From positions 162,312,547 to 162,376,546 of the forward strand of contig JALIGW010000001.1 in NCBI GenBank assembly GCA_023053685.1: a DNA stretch of 64,000 nt, given 5' to 3'. How positions within the stretch are numbered: the first letter of the stretch is position 1; every line of letters begins with the position of its first letter. The notes below the pieces were generated by a model. The model saw nothing but the letters and a program-made list of their open reading frames with translations, made no database searches and was not told where the DNA came from. The position numbers were made by a program, and so were the translations under genes. Origin of the DNA: Diadophis punctatus similis (lineage: Eukaryota; Chordata; Lepidosauria; Squamata; Dipsadidae). Shown piece by piece: positions 23,953 to 35,105 of this stretch.

Positions 23953-24098
23953 CAGGGGTGGCCAAACTATGGTTCTTTGAGGACCTGTGGACTTCAACTC
24001 CCAGAATTCCTGACCTAGCCATGCATGCATGGCTGGCTCAGGAATTCTGGGAGTTGAAGTCCACAGGTCCTCAAAGAACCATAGTTTGGCCACCCCTG
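23953..24098. mobile_element. 146-bp near-perfect hairpin element (hAT-like ends)
   Basis: The element starts CAGGGGTGGCCAAACTATGG and ends with the reverse complement. Arms of about 70 bp pair almost completely around a GCATGCATGC centre. An 8-bp TSD is not evident (ATAGAATT against CATAGATG). It shares the middle word GTGGACTTCAACTCCCAG with 31975-32109 but differs in its tips. Confidence 0.8.
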
Positions 24099-24269
24099 CA
24101 TAGATGGTCTTTCTTTACAACTGTTCAAAATTACAAAGGCACTGAATACTCAAAGTTCAAACTCAACGTTGTGGCCATTGCAGCATCCTCACAATCTTGA
24201 TTTGGGTACTTGGCAATTGACCTGTATTGACAACTACTGAACTATCCTGTTATCAGATGAGGGGAGGGG

Positions 24270-24379
24270 GGAAGGAAGGAAGGAAGGAAGGAAGGAAGGA
24301 AGGAAGGAAGGAAGGAAGGAAGGAAGGAAGGAAGGAAGGAAGGAAGGAAGGAAGGAAGGAAGGAAGGAAGGAAGGAAGA
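24270..24379. repeat. (GGAA)n microsatellite, about 27 units
   Basis: An uninterrupted 110-bp GAAG/GGAA tract in the large SUPT3H intron. Apparent ORFs of Lys-Glu-Gly-Arg or Pro-Ser-Phe-Leu repeats here are artefacts. Confidence 0.98.
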
Positions 24380-24684
24380 TTTCTGATGTTTCCTGCCAGG
24401 TTCCCACAAGGAAACTCAATGGAGAAGCCAGCAGAAAGTTGCAAGCCACTTGCATTCGCACTGCATTTTTGCTCATCCATAATTCTGTTTCTCTGTTTAG
24501 GAAATATCTCTCAAAAGTTGACCAATAGGCACCCGTTGCTTATTTCCTCAAGAGAGATACCATATTGAGACAGTTTCAAATATTCTCTCAGGTATTTTAA
24601 ATCTCATTAATTAGATATAACAAGTGTCAAGCTACTATTACACCTTGTACTATGTATGGTTAATAACTATTACTGTGTTGTATG

Positions 24685-24936
24685 TCTAACAATAGCAATA
24701 GCAATAGCACTTAGACTTATATACCGCTTCATAGTGCTTTTACAGCCCTCTCTAAGTGGTTTACAGAGTTCAGCATATTGCCCCCAACAATCTGGGCCCT
24801 CATTTTACCCACCTCAGAAGGATGGAAGGCTGAGTCAACCTTAAGCCAGTGAGATTTGAACTGTTGAACTGCAGCTAGCAGTCAGCTGAAGTAGCCTGCA
24901 GTGATGCACTCTAACCACTGCGCCACCTCGGCTCTT
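24685..24936 (-). mobile_element. Sauria-type tRNA-derived SINE, full length
   Basis: On the minus strand: head AGAGCCGAGGTGGCGCAGTG, B-box-like AACAGTTCAAATCTCACTGG, body GGTTGACTCAGCCTTCCATC, and end GCGGTATATAAGTCTAAGTG followed by (CTATTG)n. This agrees with the squamate SINE thought to be mobilised by Bov-B. Related copies are at 31905-32307 and 59845-60074. Confidence 0.8.
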
Positions 24937-26539
24937 ACAAACAAAGAAGCAGAGAGAAACAAGTAACTAATATGTGTAGAGTGTGTATATGTTCATACAG
25001 AACATCCAAATTTCTGTTAAAAATTTAAGAGGAAAACTGAATGCAAATATTTCAATAAGAATGAACAAAGCTGCCTATATTGTGACCCTGGAGGTTACAA
25101 AAGAAAAAAGTAGGCAGGGAAAATTATGCTGTGAAGATTTTAACTAGTACTTCCCGGAATCCAGAGAAAGATTTGGCACCCATACAAATTAGCCTAGAGG
25201 CCAGGAAAGCTATATAAATTTAGATATCATTGTGTTGAACATATGGCTAGCTTGATAGGAACTTTTGCTTTGCAGATGTTGCCATTCATCTTCATTGGAA
25301 CAACATATAAAATCTCAAAGTGAGGGTTGCCTTTGTCACAAACTCAGATATACAAATTCAGTTGGAACTGAAAACTACTGTCTTATGATTCTTAGAAAGT
25401 AATTATGCATTTGTACTCAGTTCAACTGGACTCCTAGATATCTATGTTTGGGATAAGAGTCTTATTTGCTCTTTGAAAAGAGCAATGTTGTTATGAAAAT
25501 GAATTCTTTGGAATAACTCACATCAGTTCATTCCAATATAGTATCTCTTTATCCTTTCAGTTGCTACTACAGATGCTACATAGTCACCAGTAGGTCATCC
25601 AGTCAATCACTCAGATATACTTATTAAAAAGATTAGTCATCAAACACAACATATTTTAACATAGATGATCCTCATATTCCCAATCTATATTAAACATTTA
25701 TTTTCTATTTGTTGTGCGTTAAATATTTTGTTTAGATGAGAAACATTCTTAAAATATTTTACAAAACTCCTAGCTTTATAATTGTACAGATTAACAATAA
25801 ATAACAATAAAAAATGGACCAGTTTTCATATCGCTATACATCAAAATTTATGGCAATAGTTTACATGAACATGAAGCCTAAAACATTCAAGAAATAATTT
25901 GGAAGGCCAATATCAAAATTAAAACAAAAAATTGCTTAATTTAAAGATAAAGTCTAGCTAACTTACTCCAATTTTATTTTAAACATGCTGCACTGAAGCT
26001 GAAATAGCAACGTTCAGAGGTTATAAAATCAGACAATCATTGTTTCTAAATATTTCACATATCTTAGCTCATATATGTATAGCAACATTGAAAATTTAGT
26101 TCTTATAGCCTTTTTTTGGCAGCCGTGAATATACCATATCCATATAATTTCAGTTAACCTACAAGCAAGGGATCATGAAAAATAATCTCAAATATTGTAA
26201 CAGAAATAGTGCCATATGGTACATACACAAAAATAGAAGTCATTGCATATGTCTTATTTGAATGCCAATTATATGCCCCATGAAGGGCCTTTTATTTAGA
26301 ACTTTCAGTGCTGGTTCATGAACATAATAAAGATCGATTAGAACCTTGTATTTAGAACTTATGCATAGAACAGCCTATTGGAACTGTAACAATCAATTGT
26401 TCTACTTCCTTCTCTTATATTAAAGCTGTTCAGCTGAGAGTTGGTTACGTAGGAAAAATTGGAATCATGTGCAAATGTGATGTCCTTATCTGTGAAACAG
26501 GATAACAGAATTGGAAGGGACCTTGGAAACCTTCTAGAA

Positions 26540-26842
26540 CAGAGGTCCCCAATTCCCGGGATGCAGACTGGCACTGTCCTGTAGGCTGCCGGGAACTGGG
26601 ACCTGCAAGCAAGGGAAGCCCCATCACGTATGCATGGGACCCAGGTACCCCCGGGCTGCAGACTGGCATCGTTCTGTGGGCTGCCAGGAACTGGCCTGTG
26701 AAAGCAAAAGAAGCCCTATCTACACACGCACAGGATCCAGGCTGCATGTGAAACCATGCACACACACACACACACACACCCGCTATGCGAAAAAACCGCC
26801 CTCCATGGAGCCAGTCCCTGGCAACCAAAAGGTTGGGGGCTG
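26540..26842. mobile_element. hAT-type element, CAGAGGTCCCCAA family (303 bp)
   Basis: The left end is CAGAGGTCCCCAATTC and the right end is AGGTTGGGGGCTG. The interior repeats GGCTGCCGGGAACTGG-like words and a (CA)10 run at 26759-26779. Flanks TTCTAGAA and CCAGAATA are only loosely alike. Confidence 0.65.
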
Positions 26843-28235
26843 CCAGAATATACTTCTGAATATATATATAATATACATTGCTCTGTAATTTGATATATTT
26901 ACTTATTTATTTAGAATTTATTTAGAATTGATGCTGTGATGTATCTTTTTTTTTCATTTTCAGTCCTTTATTAGCTTATGACCACTGGATGGAATTTGGC
27001 TAAACTAAACCCATAACCTTCTTCTTCTTTTAATTTTTATTTATACATTTTTTTCTTTAAATACACATAGGTGCTTGGTGAACAGTGTATTGTCTGAATA
27101 CATTTTAGATTTACAAAATATTAATGATAATTCTGAGATTAATAATAGTAATTAAAATAATAGTGACAATGATCAATTTACTTTATAGACAATACTAGTA
27201 ACAACAATAATACCAATCAAGTATATCTGATAATAATCTTTCAGCTTCTAACATTTGCGTCAACATGGTAGTTATATTCTATAGCAATATATGTAGTAAT
27301 ATTTCCCCCAATTCTAACTTCTATCTCTATTTTCTAATAGATGCTGTGATGTATCTTGACACGGCCAATTGACTAATCAGTAAATTAATTAACAACTAGA
27401 CATGAATGAAAAATGCTAGTTTTATACTGATCTTAAAAATGAAGATACGGCATTTGTATGAAACCTTTCCAACTCAGATGGAAGGATGTTTATTTAGTAT
27501 TTATATGGGAGAAACTTAAGTGGTGCTGGTCTTATACCATGTAACATACTGTCTCTTATCTTCTTTGCCTTATCCTGCTAATCCTGACAAGATGGTAGTA
27601 CTTGTCACCTTTCCTGGCTCTCCTCTCCTTTCCTCACACCCTCTCTGCTCTACTTGAGTCATCACTACCCTTCAGTCTTGCAGTTTTCTCCTTGCTAGAC
27701 TCTCCTTGCTAGTTTTGATCTGCCTGCTTAATAGACAGATTAAAAACCAAAGTGGTAACTAACAGTTATTTACTTATAACATTCAGAATAATTTTTTTCT
27801 AAGTTTCAATAGGTTTTTTTTCTTAATATTTATTTATCTGATTTATCCTAAAAGTAGCCTCATAAACTTTAAAATATAAAAATTAAAAATGGTGAAAACA
27901 AGGGAAGGCACTCCAAAATACTGATGGACATCTTTTATAAGTATTTACTTCATGAATCCTGCAAAATAATATATTTGGGGCTTGGTATCTATGTTTATTG
28001 TTTTGCCTTTTCCTTTAGCATGTATTTGCCTGGCCAAAGAATTTTCACATTGATCTCACATTTACTGTGTCTTAAGGAGATCAGTATTATATGTGGATGA
28101 ATGCTCTGCATGAAGAATTCTCCTATAAAGCAAGGAATTGGACTAAATGGATTTAATTTAATTTATTTTAATGTAATCTAATTTTGTAAAGTAAATAGTT
28201 TTCGTACTTTGTTTAGAAAAAAGGGTAGAATTTAC

Positions 28236-28369
28236 CTCCATTCTTTCTTGCTTTACATCATCTATCTCATCATCTTCAAACAAGGCCAAGAGCTCCCCAG
28301 TCTGATCAATAGAAATAAGAAAGTCTTGAGCAGTTTTCTGACGTTTGTTAGTGCTGCTACTGAATTTGT
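28236..28369 (-). CDS. SUPT3H: SUPT3H exon: acidic linker
   Basis: This 134-bp exon begins with two bases completing Asp, then 44 codons including [28 protein letters not shown] and VKQERME. It forms the central region between the two histone folds. The acceptor is TGTCTCTTTCAG and the donor is GAG|GTAAAT. The match to the remembered vertebrate Spt3 sequence is close and colinear; SSSTNKRQ is slightly shorter than the mammalian GSNNANKRQ. Confidence 0.96.
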
Positions 28370-28742
28370 CTGAAAGAGACCAGAAAAGGAAAATAGACAG
28401 CTGTTTTGATACAAAAAAAGGGGTTCAATGAAGGCTTCTAAACAAGTGCTGAAATCGAGCCAGCTGAATGAAGATCATTTTAATTTAATTCTCCCTGCAA
28501 CTACATATACCTTGACTCCTGAACACTTATATCAGAATGCTGAGGAGTATCACTGAACTTTGGACCTTTTAATATACTGAAGACACTCTGATAAGGCTGA
28601 ATCTAAGGCTCCTTGAAAAAACAATCACTTCTATATGTTCATTTCAGTCAGAAAGTGTGGTCATGATCTTACTTTTGCCTGATTTCTCCATCTTACCTGC
28701 ACTGCTTTGACTGCACATTCTTGATTTTTTTTTAAATTAGAT

Positions 28743-29107
28743 TGTCAGCCCTGCAGCCATTTCTGGAAGCATCTTCAGGGCTGCCACAGTCAAGCCGGGT
28801 GGAGGTGTGGGAACATAAGGGGGGAGGTAGAGATAGCTGGGGGATGTATAGCCAAAATAACATTCTTTCCCAGGGGAGCCAAGGTGTTGGAGGGGCGTGC
28901 ACCAAAGCCAGCCAGAGTTGGGACTACAACCTGACTGGCCTATGTGATGGACATGTGACCAGGAGAGCAAAAACTTTGGGCTTTGAATTGCGTGGGGAAA
29001 ACCCTGGACCCTGTGCCAATATGATACCCGAAATAAAATTATGCTTTGAGGAAACTCTAGGCCTCAGAGTTTTGATTGCTTTGGGGTTAATACTTGGAAC
29101 CCTGACA
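28743..29107 (+). mobile_element. Solo LTR (365 bp) with exact 5-bp TSD
   Basis: The boundaries are TGTCAG and CTGACA, flanked on both sides by TAGAT (28738-28742 and 29108-29112). AATAAA at 29032-29037 suggests plus orientation, antisense to SUPT3H. No internal retroviral coding region adjoins it, so it is a recombination-derived solo LTR. It sits about 370 bp upstream of the SUPT3H exon at 28236-28369 in transcript direction. Confidence 0.9.
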
Positions 29108-29305
29108 TAGATCTGAAATCAGTGAAAGAATAAGTGACTCCTATCAATCTCATTTCCAGTGATGGTAAATCAGTGAGGTATTCATAGGATACGGTTGCTA
29201 CTGGAAGGCCACTGTGAGTGCAACCTGAAATATGTTATGTTTGGAAATGTTCTCTCTTTCTTTTGATTACCCATTCAATGCATCCAGTAAGCCTATACCC
29301 TATAA

Positions 29306-29862
29306 CAGTGATGGTGAACCTTAGGGCCAATGACCCTAAGATGTGGTCTTGTTAGATCGGCCCATGTTGGAGTGAAAGTTCTTTTTAAATATTGCTTGTA
29401 TTTTAATATGTTTTTAAATTGTTTTTACTGATTGTTGTTTCTGTGCCCTGTTGTGAGCCGCCCAGAGTCCCCCTGGGCGTTGGGCGGCATAAAATTTTAT
29501 TACATTCAAATTCAAATTTTGGTTCGCGTGCCAAAAGGGGGGGCGGGGGCGCGCGTGCATGCCCACACCCATAATTTCATGTACCCCCCGTGCATGCACG
29601 CATGACACCCCCCCACTCCCAGTACGCGATGGCACACCCATTTTTCGCTCTCCCCAGGCTTCAGAGCCTTTCTAGGAGCCTGGGGAGGGCAAAAACGACC
29701 TTCCCCACCCCCCAGAGGCTGAAAACAGGCTGTTTCCCGACTCCGAGTGGGCCCAGAAGGCCCGAATCAGCTTGCCGGCGCGCGCATGCATGCTGGACCT
29801 GATCTTGTGTGCACACCAATATGGCTCCGCGTGCCACTTGTGCCATAGATTTGCCATCACGG
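29306..29862 (-). mobile_element. hAT-type element, CAGTGATGGCGAACC family (557 bp) with internal insert
   Basis: The ends are CAGTGATGGTGAACC and ATTTGCCATCACGG, with a perfect 8-bp TSD CCCTATAA (29298-29305 and 29863-29870). Relative to the 370-380-bp copies it is reversed. It carries an extra LINE-3'-end-like segment (GAGCCGCCCAGAGTCCCCC to about 29515) ending in an ATTCAAATTCAAATTT tract. Confidence 0.9.
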
Positions 29863-30492
29863 CCCTATAACCTTTTCAATCACCAGATACTTTTTGGTTG
29901 TTTGCTTTGCTTTCTTCCTCTCTCCCAATTATCAATATAAGGTCATTGTCTCATATTGTCCTTTTGCAAATCTATTTGCATTCACACTAAACGCTTGGAT
30001 TTTAAAATAGATCCCAGATATCTGGAAATCCCATAGAAGTAAATTTTAGGGGAAATGCAACCAAATTACAGTGATTACATATCTAGTAACTAATTAAAAT
30101 GAAAAAAAAATAGTATTTACCAAACATTCATCTTAATTTTAGATCAGTATTAAAAGATGTTTCTGACAACATTTTTTCAAATAAATAAATTAAATTATAG
30201 TTCAAATTAATTTGAAAATGTTAATTGTAAAATTAAAAAGACCAGTGCCTTAGCTAAACTTAATTGTTGATATTAACAGTTCTGGTTATCAAATGGTTGA
30301 TGGACTAACATTGTGAACTTTTATAAATAATTAGAATGAAAAGCACTGGCTTAAATGAAATTTCCCACGAAGTACTATTTTTGAATGTCTAAAGCTAGCT
30401 AGAAGAGGAATATATTTCCATTTGGCACTGTAGAGATAGAGCATATGTTGAATATTCCCCATAGAAAGACAAGTTTTCTGGAAGCTTCATAC

Positions 30493-30583
30493 CTTCAAGA
30501 AGATCATCTTCATCGATGCCTTTGACAACTTTAGATTTGTAATCTCGGAAAAACATGTATTTAAGTAATCTTCGAAGTTTTTT
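30493..30583 (-). CDS. SUPT3H: SUPT3H exon: end of first histone fold
   Basis: This 91-bp exon encodes [18 protein letters not shown] then [12 protein letters not shown] plus one base (phase 1 exit). It completes helix 3 and the basic-to-acidic linker after the fold. The acceptor is TCTTAACTAG and the donor is GAAG|GTATGA. The split codon (G|AC = Asp) joins cleanly to the next exon at 28369. Confidence 0.96.
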
Positions 30584-31291
30584 CTAGTTAAGAAAAAAAT
30601 GGACACAGACACTGCCTGCTAACATTAAAAATTCAAGGAGAAATTTGAAGCATTGTAACCGTAACCTTAGATTATATATCCACATTTATATACACAGATA
30701 GACAATACTTATTCTAACATAACCAAATGTAAAATTTAGCAAAAACTCAAATTGATGTTCAAATTCCAAACGTAAGTCTGAAAATGCATATCAAATCAAG
30801 TGTATCTTTTGTGCAGATATATTTCAAAACTAATTTTTCTTGTGTTCATTATACTTTTCAGTCATGTAAACCTTACTTTGCCAGTTCAATAAGCAGACCA
30901 GACTGAAAAATAAAGAAGTTTGAATCTAAATTCCTTTCTGTTTTACTTCAGTGTGTGAATAAAAGTTTATGAGAAGAGCAGGGTGAAGTCAAGCACCTTT
31001 ATTTTCATTTCTTAAATTTAGTGATAGTTGAATTTATCTCAGAACAAGACAAGCACTCGCAGGGTGCTTTCAGGTAGCTAGCTGTTTAGTATCGTTACAG
31101 TTTATTAATCATTCTATTTTCCCCTCCTACTTTTACATTTTTGCACATTGGTTAAAACTACTCTTTTTCCCTATAGGTTTGAGTTCTCGCCTTATAGAGG
31201 ACAATTTCAAATCAGCATGCTTCAGGACCATCTCACAAAAACTCTAGTATTTTGGTTTCTCCAGGGAAGTGCTTCTAATGACAGGGTATGA

Positions 31292-31740
31292 GTGCGCATT
31301 TACTGCACACTTAAACAATGTATTAAAGATCTGGAAATCCAGCAAGATTGGGCTGCTCTTCCCAAAAATGTTCATTTGAGCAGTCAAACTCCCCCTTTTA
31401 AAGCAGAAAGATATTTATACCAAATAACTGTCCACCAAATCCGAAGTGCATTAACCTTAGAGTGCTGCAATGCACTTCCTACAGTAGTTTTGGAGGGCCG
31501 ATACAAAAAAATATCATATGAGCTGAGATGTGCCCCTATGGACAAAGGGACATTGAAACTATAGCTCACATTCTCCCGTACTGCATCTTCTATAAGGACC
31601 CACAGACTCAATTTATAATACCTCACCTAATAAATTATCCAAGAAATACTGATCTTTTTTTACGTGCAACTACTGTTATCAGATCAGTATGGAGTAGTTT
31701 CTCTGAATGTGGCCAAATTTTGCTATGCGGTATGTAAAAT
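31292..31740 (+). mobile_element. Non-LTR retrotransposon C-terminal relic
   Basis: Broken frames read CPYGQRDIETIAHILPYC then IFYKDPQTQFIIPHLI. The Cys-rich C-x-G...HILPYC pattern is typical of the C-terminal end of some LINE ORF2 proteins. Frameshifts divide it between two frames (31292-31564 and 31528-31737). It is probably the same broad family as the RT relic at 41550-41910. Confidence 0.5.
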
Positions 31741-31821
31741 TAGGCAAACTTTAACTGCTCACTGTTATTCCACCACCAATCACAATATATTATTCTGTCT
31801 GTCTTTTATTTTTATTTTATA

Positions 31822-31900
31822 CTAGCATACCCGGCCACGCGTTGCTGTGGCTCAGTCTGCTTAAAGGGGAAAGAAAGAAGAGAGAAAGCGCACGTTTCTA
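31822..31900. mobile_element. Unclassified repeat piece
   Basis: ACTAGCATACCCGGCCACGC followed by GTTGCTGTGGC is a recurrent squamate interspersed motif. A second recurrent motif, CGGTGAAGTACTTTCGGAG, lies at about 32813-32831. They may be parts of one element split by the SINE at 31905-32307. The family is not assigned. Confidence 0.35.
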
Positions 31901-31904
31901 ATAT

Positions 31905-32307
31905 GTTTATTCTTTATTTATGTATTTATTAGTGAGACTTATATACCGCCTCATAGTGCAAGCACTCTCTAAGGCAGGGGTCTCCAACCTTGGCAACTTT
32001 AAGACTTGTGGACTTCAACTCCCAGAAATCCTCAGCCAGCAAAGCTGGCTGAGGAATTCTGGGAGTTGAAGTCCACAAGTCTTAAAGTTGCCAAGGTTGG
32101 AGACCCCTGCTCTAAGGGGTTTACACCATTAAGCAATGTATATTTATATTGCCCCCAACAATCTGGGTCCTCATTTTGCCTACCTCGGAAGGATGGAAGG
32201 CTGAGTCAACCCTGAGCCGGTGAGATTTGAACAGCTGAACTGCTGATCACAGTCAGCTAAAGTAGCCTGCAGTACTGCACTCTAACTGGTGCGCCACCTC
32301 GGCTCTT
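31905..32307 (-). mobile_element. Sauria-type SINE interrupted by a hAT hairpin
   Basis: The minus-strand SINE body matches 24685-24936 (GCCGAGGTGGCGCACC head, GTTGACTCAGCCTTCCATCC body, GCGGTATATAAGTCTCACTA end). It is split at 31974/32110 by the 135-bp element described next, which dates the SINE as older. Confidence 0.8.
31975..32109. mobile_element. 135-bp hairpin hAT element nested in a SINE
   Basis: The ends are CAGGGGTCTCCAACCTTGGC and its reverse complement, with arms of about 60 bp and an 8-bp TSD CTCTAAGG (31967-31974 and 32110-32117). The TSD lies inside SINE sequence, so insertion is unambiguous. Confidence 0.93.
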
Positions 32308-32872
32308 TTTAATGTCACAATGGTGACAATGGTTTAATGTCACAATGGTGGGTGGTATTATTCAGGCAACCTTATGCTCATTAACATCTTAGAATTATGG
32401 TAAACATTGATACCAATTTCCCCCCCTTTATTTTTGGATGTTTAAATTGTGTTTAAACCTCTGCTATCTTATCCCTTTATTTCTCTGAGGTACTTGCCAG
32501 GGTCACACGATGGGTGTGTGTGTGTGTGTCATCAGCCTCCTCTCAGCAGGCATGTCATGGTTTCCCCATAAAAGCCTCTGCTATTCTATTCCCTTATTTC
32601 CCTCAGCTTGGCTCAGAAACGTTGGAAGGGAATAGTCAATTAGTACAGCATGTGTCCAGCAGAGGGCGCTGGTTTTCAACAAAACCATGTTTTTACCTGT
32701 TTTTCAAGAAAATCATGTTTTTACCTGTCACAGGTGTGACATCTATATAATATAGGTATATAAAAACACTCTCGTATTCAAATGCAACATTGTGTCAACA
32801 TTTCAAAGCAATCGGTGAAGTACTTTCGGAGATCTTAGATCATTCCCAAATGAACAGTTACGTTTTTATTTA

Positions 32873-32925
32873 TTTAGATGATGATGATGATGATGGATGA
32901 TGATGATGATGATGATGATGATTTA
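32873..32925. repeat. (GAT)n microsatellite, two runs
   Basis: Two GATGAT tracts separated by GATGGAT. Similar (GAT)n tracts occur at 35634-35677. Confidence 0.9.
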
Positions 32926-33422
32926 TTTTAATGCTTTTATTTCCTGGTGTGTGATGTAATAAAAATTGATTGATTGATTGTTCCCTTCTTTTTCTTAATC
33001 ATGACCTAATACTTCTGATCTGTCAATAATCAAAGGGACAAATGACACCCTGGGAACATTTCCCCTGATTTTGCATGTATTTTGGTGACAGGTCTTACAG
33101 ACAATTTCCCTTTAAAACTTTGATTATAATGGTCTCATATTTGCCTTAATAAACTCAGCATCAATCATTTTAAACTACATGAGTTGGAGTGGAGCAAGAG
33201 GGAGGGAGAGAGAAAGAGCATAAATCAGTATTTAGGGAAAGTAATGTGTCAGAGGGTTTTTCCTATCCACATTTATACTGATCTGGCATCAGAGTTGTGT
33301 TGCTATATTCCCACAAAATCAACCTCTTTGGAAAGTTGACATTATTTTCATACAATTACAGAATCAAAGTGAACGTAGCATCATCTAGTCCAATTCCCTA
33401 TTCAGTGCACGATCCACTAGAG

Positions 33423-33802
33423 CAGTGATGGCAAACCTATGGCACGTGTGCCACAGGTGGCACGCGGAGCCATATTTGAGGGCACGGGAGGCGTTGCCCT
33501 ATGTCAGCTCCAGCGCACATGCGCGCGCTGCCCAGCTGATTTTTGGCCTTCTATTCAGCCGTTTTCGCTCTCCCCAGGCTTCAGGAGGCTTTCCTGAACC
33601 TCTGGGGATGGCGAAAAATGGCCCAACAGGCCTACCAGAAGTCCAGAGGCTTCAGTGAGGCCTTTGCGCATGCACGGGGGGCATCGTGGGGGTTATGCGC
33701 ATGCGCGGGGAGGGCATTGCATTATGGGTGGGCACGCACACATGTTATCACGTGCGTGCACACCCTTTTGGCACCCAAGCCAAAAAAGGTTCGCCATCAC
33801 TG
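33423..33802 (+). mobile_element. hAT-type element, CAGTGATGGCGAACC family (380 bp)
   Basis: The ends are CAGTGATGGCAAACC and GGTTCGCCATCACTG, with a perfect 8-bp TSD CACTAGAG (33415-33422 and 33803-33810). The interior shares TTTTCGCTCTCCCCAGGC and GCATTGCATTATGGGTGG with the other copies. Confidence 0.95.
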
Positions 33803-34756
33803 CACTAGAGTATTTCTGGTGGATGACCATCCTAATCTCATTCTGAAGACCTCCAGTAGAGGAGAACATGTGATAGCCTGTTCCAATGGATGTTCCAGCT
33901 GATATAAGAGTCAGTTTCTCCTGTTTTCTAGTTTAGACACAATATAACTCAAATGGGGAAAAAATCTTTTTGCAATTTGCAAAACCTGAAGCATATGCAC
34001 CTGAGGTTGAGCTGGGATGGCTGTTTTTCCATGAAGGAAACTTCTGACTCATTCTGTCTCCCACTGGCTGAACTCAGGGTTCTCTTAGAAGTTTCATGGG
34101 AAATCCTATCAGTGAAGCTGATCATAATTTTTCTACAGTAGTCAATTTCTAAACAGTTTAACAATCCTTCTAAAAAAACATTGTCCAGCTTGATTTTCTC
34201 TAGATATTATGAAGTGTGCACCAAATTCTTAGCATATCCCACTTCCCATTCTCTGGAGTAAAATCATTACTTTGCTCCCTTCTATACACAGACACAGAAA
34301 CATACTTAGAACCATAATTTCAGCTATTGAGAAAAAAAAGTTTAGCCATAAAAGTTTGTTGTTATACCCATTATTACAGCTTTCAGTGTGAATTTTGAAC
34401 GTTAAGCAGTTTTTACTTTTTTACCAATATCTTTTAAGATTTTTCAACTCCACTTGCAATTATCCCTTCCTTCTAGTAAGTAGGATAAATGACATTGCAA
34501 AACACAATTACAAACAGTTGGGGCATATATTACAAATATGGGATAGGATGAAATAACTATTTTTTTCCCTTTTCAGCATAGAGAGTAGAAGGGGATTTTA
34601 TTTTTTTATTTTTATTTTTTTATATTGGAAGAGCTACTGTATCTTATCGGTATGATGTTGATTGAATTATAATTTTTGATGTGTCATGTTGGGTGACTAG
34701 AGAAAACACTAATTCATGATTTAATTTACAGCATCAGTTAATTTATATTATTGTAC

Positions 34757-34843
34757 CTTATCTTTGCGCATCAAAAAAATAAGATCTTCTGCAGAGATTA
34801 CTCTAGCACCTCTCATCTGAGACACTTCAGAGGCTTGTTGCAA
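34757..34843 (-). CDS. SUPT3H: SUPT3H exon: end of helix 2 to helix 3 of first histone fold
   Basis: This 87-bp, phase 0-0 exon encodes [20 protein letters not shown] followed by [20 protein letters not shown] is the conserved loop and helix-3 start of the TAF13-like fold and is among the best conserved parts of Spt3. The acceptor is TTTTTTGTTCACAG and the donor is AAG|GTACAA. The gene continues into the exon at 30493-30583. Confidence 0.96.
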
Positions 34844-35030
34844 CTGTGAACAAAAAACCAAGATTAGAACTGATGTGGCAATGTGATATTTTGTAGAAGT
34901 ATACTTATTTAAAGTAGCCTTAGCAGCATAGAAAAAAGAAGTCCTCACAATGCAAATATATGACACATCAACTAAATTTAGAATTCAAGATAATTTTAAA
35001 TATCAGCAGAATTACAAGTTGTACCCTCAC

Positions 35031-35105
35031 CAGTCGGTTTAAGATTTCCATTTTGCTGAATTTATCTTGACAATTGCTATTCCAATCAATCTTTTCTAAA
35101 TCGAC
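35031..35105 (-). CDS. Candidate extra in-frame SUPT3H exon (unconfirmed)
   Basis: This 75-bp open segment (25 codons: VDLEKIDWNSNCQDKF, SKMEILNRL) is flanked on the minus strand by a pyrimidine-rich acceptor ending ATATTCCAG and a strong donor CTG|GTGAGG. Both borders are phase 0, matching the phase-0 junction between the exons at 55564-55648 and 34757-34843, so inclusion would keep the frame. It lies only 187 bp from the next canonical exon. I do not recall this segment in the short reference Spt3 protein, and it would interrupt helix 2 of the first histone fold. It could be a regulated cassette exon, a lineage-specific exon or a chance ORF with splice-like borders. Confidence 0.35.

Larger units (their letters stand above)
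4888..28235 (-). other. Large SUPT3H intron (23.3 kb), remainder
   Basis: Between the listed repeats I see no gene, RNA gene or conserved motif in 5044-6185, 6822-7954, 8296-9584, 9746-11080, 11565-13960, 14331-15299, 15376-16919, 17786-20890, 21168-23040, 23197-23952 and 24937-28235 (other than the repeats already given). These stretches are AT-rich with short poly-A/T runs. The longest ORFs there are under 110 codons, start-to-stop by chance, with no domain I recognise. Confidence 0.6.

Noticed and set aside
24227..24568. Lys-Glu-Gly-Arg repeat ORF and its minus-strand Pro-Ser-Phe-Leu counterpart
   Set aside because: Translation of the (GGAA)n microsatellite.
23041..24936. tRNA genes at the A/B-box-bearing segments
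   Set aside because: No anticodon arm and acceptor stem can be completed. Each B box is followed by a SINE body and tail.
28743..29107. Proviral gene content next to the LTRs
   Set aside because: No gag, pol or env-like frame adjoins any of the LTRs; each is flanked directly by its target duplication or unrelated sequence, so these are solo LTRs.
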